A DNA stretch of 64,000 bases. Origin: Syngnathus acus. Taxonomy: Eukaryota > Chordata > Actinopteri > Syngnathiformes > Syngnathidae. Location: NCBI RefSeq assembly GCF_901709675.1, contig NC_051098.1:12989918-13053917 (forward strand), written 5' to 3'. The notes under the pieces are model-generated. The model was given only the letters and a program-made list of their open reading frames with translations, ran no database searches and was not told the origin of the DNA. A program made the position numbers and the translations under genes. Position 1 is the stretch's first letter. Every line of letters starts with the position of its first letter. Positions 58,706-64,000 of this stretch are shown here, one piece after another.

Positions 58706-59608
58706 TGAATCACATGTCTTCTTTAAGCGTTGAACAAAACAAAAACAAACGAAATGAGCCCTGAGGCCAGCTGGTCCACATCAACAACGCCAGCTATTAA
58801 AAAAAGAATAATGCCGTCTAAACACGGGTGTGCGTGACACCTTTTCAAACTGCAAAAGTGGTTTCCTTCATTAAAAAGACAAATAAACATCCATTTTGCG
58901 TTGGCCCCGGGGTGGTTGGACTTGGCCAAATGCTTCCTGACTGAAGAGGCTATTAAACAAATGTGTGGCACAAACAATAGCCAAGTTGAAATGGTGGCGA
59001 GGGGAAATATTTCCTGCGGGCACAGGTGGCTGGAAATCCATTACGGCTTTTTGCCTTCCAAAAAACAAAAGCGATCCAACTGATTGATACTTCCAAGAAA
59101 AGATGTCCTATTAGTTAGGTGAGCTACATTGAGGACAAAATATTAACACGCACGCCGTTCGTCACCTCGGATGTCAAGACAGTCATTGGTGCGCACCGGT
59201 AGAACTACAACGGTGTCAAAAGTGAGCATTATCCCGCCCGCGTAAGTGATAAAACATCCCGCTGACTCGACACGGCCGACGAGCAACAATTGCTTCAATC
59301 ATGCAAGCGAGTCGCTTGCGCTGGCCCGCGTGTAAATCGGCGCACTTTTAGGCCGTCAAGCGCGTCGGCGGCACATCTCCCGTTAGCGCACTCCATCGCC
59401 GAATTGCAAACATGGCGACGCGGTGACAGGCCGACGGCGCGGGTTGTAAATCACCGCCTGTGGCCCGGCGGGGCGAAGCATCGCCACCGTATTGGAACTG
59501 GAGATGGCTTCTGAGATGATGAATGCCGGAATGCCGGAAAGACGTCTAGAAAACAGATCTGGTCGCGGATGTCCTTGAGCGGGACTGCCGTGTGGAGGTT
59601 TATATGAA

Positions 59609-59624
59609 GGGGGGGGGGGGGGGG
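59609..59624. repeat. (G)16 run
   Basis: Uninterrupted guanine run, similar to that at 58690-58705. Confidence 0.85.
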
Positions 59625-62600
59625 CAACGCCTCGTACTTAGCGCGTTCTCGCTCCAATATCGTAAACTGAGTTCATTTGTAGTTCTTGTGTAAATGGAGG
59701 ATGGTTGGAAGAAGGCTTTGTATTGTTGAAAAAATCTCCTACTGCTTTTGTCTCTTTTTTTTTTTTTTTCATGTGCCATTTACCAAAACACAGACAATCC
59801 AAGTGGCCAAAACAAACATTTAAACGCATAACAAAAAAAAACTCGATTTCCCAAACACGCCAACGTGAGCTTTTCGGTTTTGATCATGCTGACTGCGTTT
59901 GCGGCAAAGGAAGGGAAGCACTTTCCGCTGCATTCCTGGAAAAGTAGTCGGAGGAGCATAAAGTACATTTCCGCTTTGTCAAAGAGGATTATTACGACGC
60001 GACACCCCAACTGTGACAATTGTTGCGATAGCGGCGACAGGACGGAATGAGAAAGATACTTCCAAGCAATTCCCGAGACTTACTTTCTTAAATTGCAGTT
60101 CAGTTGCCAAACTTGAGGTTATCTCAGCGTGTACGACAAAATATTTGTCGTAACTTTTGCAGCTTATTAGCATAAAAAAATCAGTTAAGAAACAAAACAA
60201 GAAGGATTTATGAAGTCACTAACTTCACCTGTTGCTAGGAAGATTTTGCGACATGATACAATTGTAACTTTATTTTTGCGTCATCAGGAATCGCATAAAG
60301 ATTTAATTAAGCAGTTTGCGTAGCGCATTTCTCACTAGGCAAATTTAATGGCACTCCATATTTCATGATTTGCTTTTTTTTTTTTTTTGCAGCGTCTCCT
60401 TAGCGCTATCTTTGTTATCAGCTAAACACACACACACGTGGAAAGATTGATTCATTCGCTTATGTTTTATTCACTATCACATGATCTCTATCTCGCCTAT
60501 TGGATGGGAAAAGAGCCGCCTTTTGTTTACCCCTCATCCATTTCAAACACGTACTCCCCGTGATTAATGCCGGCCTCGTACACGAAATAATCTGAATTAC
60601 ACCGCGGCCGTCGGATTACAAATGGCATTTTCCGCCCATGTCGTTGTCTGATTTACGCGACGACAAGCTGGATCCCCGCACGTGCGTTATCTTCCAACTG
60701 CGCTCTCATCAAATGCCGCCATTATCCGAGATCACGCACGCACTAGTTTGCAGATAAGGAGTGTTACATTATGCAGCGCTTGTATGTGGACGCTTAAGGT
60801 GTGCTGGGTATCATAAGGCTGCCTCATCTAACTTTTAAAACGCGAGGGGAGGATTCTCTCGCAGCTCCAAATTGTAATTATGCAAATCAGACTGAATTTT
60901 TAGATTGCATGCAGATGGGAACTTTTGTTTGCAGAAACTTGACTCGGTTCGGTGGAAGGTCATTGTTTTTGTTTTCCTGGCGGTACGGCCGAAAAAACGA
61001 GGATGCGTTAATAAAGATGCCGCCCTTTTTAAGAGTTGATTTTTATTGTTATGCGCTTCCCGTGAGATCGTCTGCAGTCTGTTTGCGGCGGCCATTTATG
61101 CACCAGAAATGCCAAAATGACTTTCTGTTCTCCTCGTTTATTTCCAAAATGGACACAATTATTATTATTTTTTATTTATTTTTTTTTACAATGACATTAG
61201 CAGGTTGCAGAGGACAACCCAAGTTTAACTAATGCGCACACACTCCTCCTCCTAGCTCGTCCGACTCCTCTTTGACTTTCATAACAAAGACTACATCATA
61301 CAGACCGTTTGCCAAAAACCAGAAAACAGGGACAGCTTCAACTCGTGCTGTTGGCTCTGATATTGTTGAGAATTTAATTTGTGTGGAAATTGCCACACGC
61401 CAACAGGTGAGAGCGACGTATAGACGTTTTCATCAACAGAATTCGATTGGCGCTCACCGTTGCCAATGTTTGTCACGAGGGCTGTCAGTCAGACCCCAAG
61501 GTCAAACTTAGCGACAGCCTGTCCTCGGAATCCGAGAAAGCCGGAGGATGAGGATGAAGACGAGGAGATGGAATAAGAAAAAAGTGATTACAGTGGAATC
61601 TGGCATTCTCTGGTTGAATGCACTTTGGCACTCTGAAGCTGATTGTGATTGACACTCTATGACCAGTCGCAGCCTGCTGGAGCATCTGTGCTGTCGGGGC
61701 GGCGAGGGGGCGCCCGTCCAGGTTCGGCGGGATTACTTTCTTCTGGAATAACTTTCCCCGAGAGAAGATTACAGTAGACAAAGTGAAGTCGGCATTTCCC
61801 TGGTTTCTTTTCAGCAGGCCGTCGCACCTCTCGGGGGTTCTGTCGGCTGTGCTGGGAACAATCTACATCAATACGATTGAAATTGATAGACTTTGATGAT
61901 TGATGGTATGTCTCATTGTTGCTTTCAAGTTATAGCGTAGTCTTCTTGAATCTTTTGCCTCTTCACAAAAGGAAAATGAATCCTATCCAAGTTTACTGAC
62001 TGAAAACATTGAAAGGAAATGAACTGTATTATGGACAGTTAACACAGTAAGAAAGTTAAGAAATCTATATTTTTTTGTCAGTGTGAGAAACTGCACCTGG
62101 GAAATGGTCACTCGTGGTGTGATTTTGATTTTCTTTGCCCTCCGTTTAAGGTGTCACGGTAATAACGGTCATCACCAGGCAGTGGCTACAAATTGCTCGG
62201 GGCTCTCGACAGCAGCAAATGACTGCTAGCGGTTCAGGTTGTTTAGTTCCTATAAACCACTTCGGTTTTGATTTAGAACAGTTGGAACAACGCTTGAGGC
62301 AAGGACATACTGTATTTTATCGTTGGACAGCAATATTAAGGGGAAAATATGTTCCAGTGGAGTTAGCTATCTCTCTATTTACTTTGGAAATGCTCTGGTC
62401 CCACGAACTAGCTTTGTTAGCTAGCTAGCTAAACTTGCTAATGGCATGGATACTAATTAGGTCGCTTGTTATTCAGTCATCAAGCTAACTAAAAGGAAAT
62501 AAAACCGTCTTCGGCGGCACAGAAAGCGCATGTTTAAAAAAAAAAAAAAATGTTGATCATAGGCTTTGTGATCCTCTTGTCATATCAAGCTATGTGACAA

Positions 62601-64000
62601 AATTGTGATACCTGATTAAAGCTCTCCACCTTGTTTTAGTTTGATTGGTCTGCGGTGGCGCGAGACGTTCGCCGGCGGCCATCAAGCATCACCATTGATT
62701 AGTCATGTGACACGCGCTGTGACATTTTTCATGTTCTGCGAGCTAGACTATCCTGTTGTTCCGTGCGTGTCTGATGAGATGATTGTCATCCCACGTGTTA
62801 CAGCTCTACTGAAGCCAGCAGGACGCATACGATGAAGCAATGAGACAACTCCCACTCACTCACCCCTTGAATTGGAAATGATTCCAATAAAACAAAATTG
62901 CAAGATTAGAATTTTTGAGAACGTTGCAGATTTTTTGTTTTTAAAGGAAAAATGTTTTCATAAAAAAGTCATAGATCAAATTTTATTTTAAATTCAAATT
63001 TTCTGCTTTCATTTTTATTTGATTTATTTTTGGGGAGCTTTTTATTCAAGATAAAAAATAATTAGATATTTAGAAATCGATATACTTTTTGTTTCAACTT
63101 TAGATAATATAGAGACCATCATCATTGTAACTCCTCCCACGAGCCAATCAAATTCCTCTATCCGAGCATTGATTTATTTATTTTTTACCAATGATGCAAG
63201 CGTGGCGTTCAAAGCTGGCAAGAGGCGAATAAATACACGAGAGCAGTCCGAGAATGAAAAACACCACTTGAGTAAAACGTTGCTTTTATCTCATTAGCTA
63301 TAAAGCTAATGCTTGGCCTCCCATTAAGAATATGCGAGGTGAAATAGAAAGCCATATTCAATCACTTGACTCCTTTGCTGGCCCTTTCTATGCGCTAACA
63401 AGGTAAATATAAAAAGCCGGCCGAGTGTTTTACCGTTGCTGTCAACCTGCGCAGAGGGAAGCGGCGCTATAAAAGACGGATGGCTGATGATCGGCCGACG
63501 GTTTGCATGAATTACGATTTCATGGAATGGCCTAAAGAGTCAGTTTCGCCGTTGGCTCAGCCTCGACCGTCACATTTTGTTAGCAGGGGGCCGCGTGATT
63601 GATATTAGAATAGAGATGAAACTACTTTGGTGTGTTGTACAATGATGAGCTGAAGCAAAGTAGCCAGTGGACATATTGAGACTCAGTTAGTAGTTAGTAA
63701 TAATGGACAAAAACGACTTTGCTTCACCCCAAGTCGACTTGTTATGATGGGCGATGATTTATGAATTATTAAATTTGTCAAGCTAAACATAAAGCGAATT
63801 ACATGTTACAACTACAAGTGACTGACCATTTGAACACAAATGGTGGAGCAACACATTTAAACAGAACAGATGACAATAACCACCAGCATATACTGTAAAA
63901 TGCCATCAAATCGATATGTACAGTATATATTTATATAGTCGGGAAAATCCTGAGCTAAACCGACAAAAAATATATGTAATTTTGAACTTTCTGTACTGTA

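Larger units (their letters stand above)
55630..64000. other. Gene-free interval to window end
   Basis: No supported gene. An open stretch at about 56926-57077 sits between an acceptor-like CTCTGATGCAG and the donor-like AAG|GTAGGA, but it encodes nothing I recognise. G-runs lie at 58690-58705 and 59609-59624. A patch at 63390-63560 has TATA-like and GGAATG motifs and could be regulatory. The 143-codon frame at 60801-61232 is rejected. Confidence 0.4.

Noticed and set aside
60801-61232. 143-codon + frame
   Set aside because: No domain; the hydrophobic end is produced by a T-rich tract.

Overview
This window is vertebrate nuclear DNA, almost certainly from a ray-finned fish. Coding sequence is sparse and split by GT-AG introns. 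Most of the 64 kb is AT-rich intergenic or intronic DNA with microsatellites, homopolymer runs, L2-type LINE debris and short DNA transposons of the hAT and TA-target (mariner/pogo-like) kinds common in teleosts. No bacterial, phage or organellar gene organisation is visible.

Two protein genes can be identified with confidence, in a tail-to-tail pair. FBXO40 lies on the + strand (coding 38339-40072 joined to 41062-41229). It encodes a muscle F-box protein with an N-terminal TRAF-type zinc finger, and is preceded at 37869-37880 by a TATA box overlapping a perfect MEF2 consensus. TTC36 lies on the - strand (three exons, 43698 down to 42866). It encodes a small TPR protein of liver and kidney, and has HNF4-, CCAAT- and FOXA-like sites upstream. 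A 947-bp inverted-repeat transposon (41884-42830) sits between their 3' ends and begins only 35 bp past the TTC36 stop codon.

Two further transcription starts are suggested but not identified. One is a CpG-rich, uORF-bearing non-coding first exon on the - strand (about 14040 to 13739), with a strong GTGAGT donor that would send an intron leftward through 1-13738. The other is a GC-box promoter with a short first coding exon on the + strand (ATG at 50518, about 20 codons). A tRNA-Arg(CCG)-like gene lies at 23672-23744.

Region by region: 1-13.7 kb is gene-free, with short repeats; 13.7-14.2 kb is a CpG-rich start region; 14.3-37.8 kb is a gene-poor stretch with two related hAT copies, an L2 fragment, the tRNA-like gene, a degenerate minisatellite and several homeobox/Fox-site-rich patches; 37.8-44 kb holds FBXO40 and TTC36; 44-52 kb is dense in L2 and MITE debris and includes the 50.5 kb start; 52-64 kb is gene-free apart from a tandemly duplicated repeat and a hAT element. 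The two recognised genes have no evident functional link and simply adjoin. No unambiguously new system was found. The most useful leads are the transposon abutting TTC36, the MEF2/TATA promoter, the unidentified first exons and the CTCF-like motifs.
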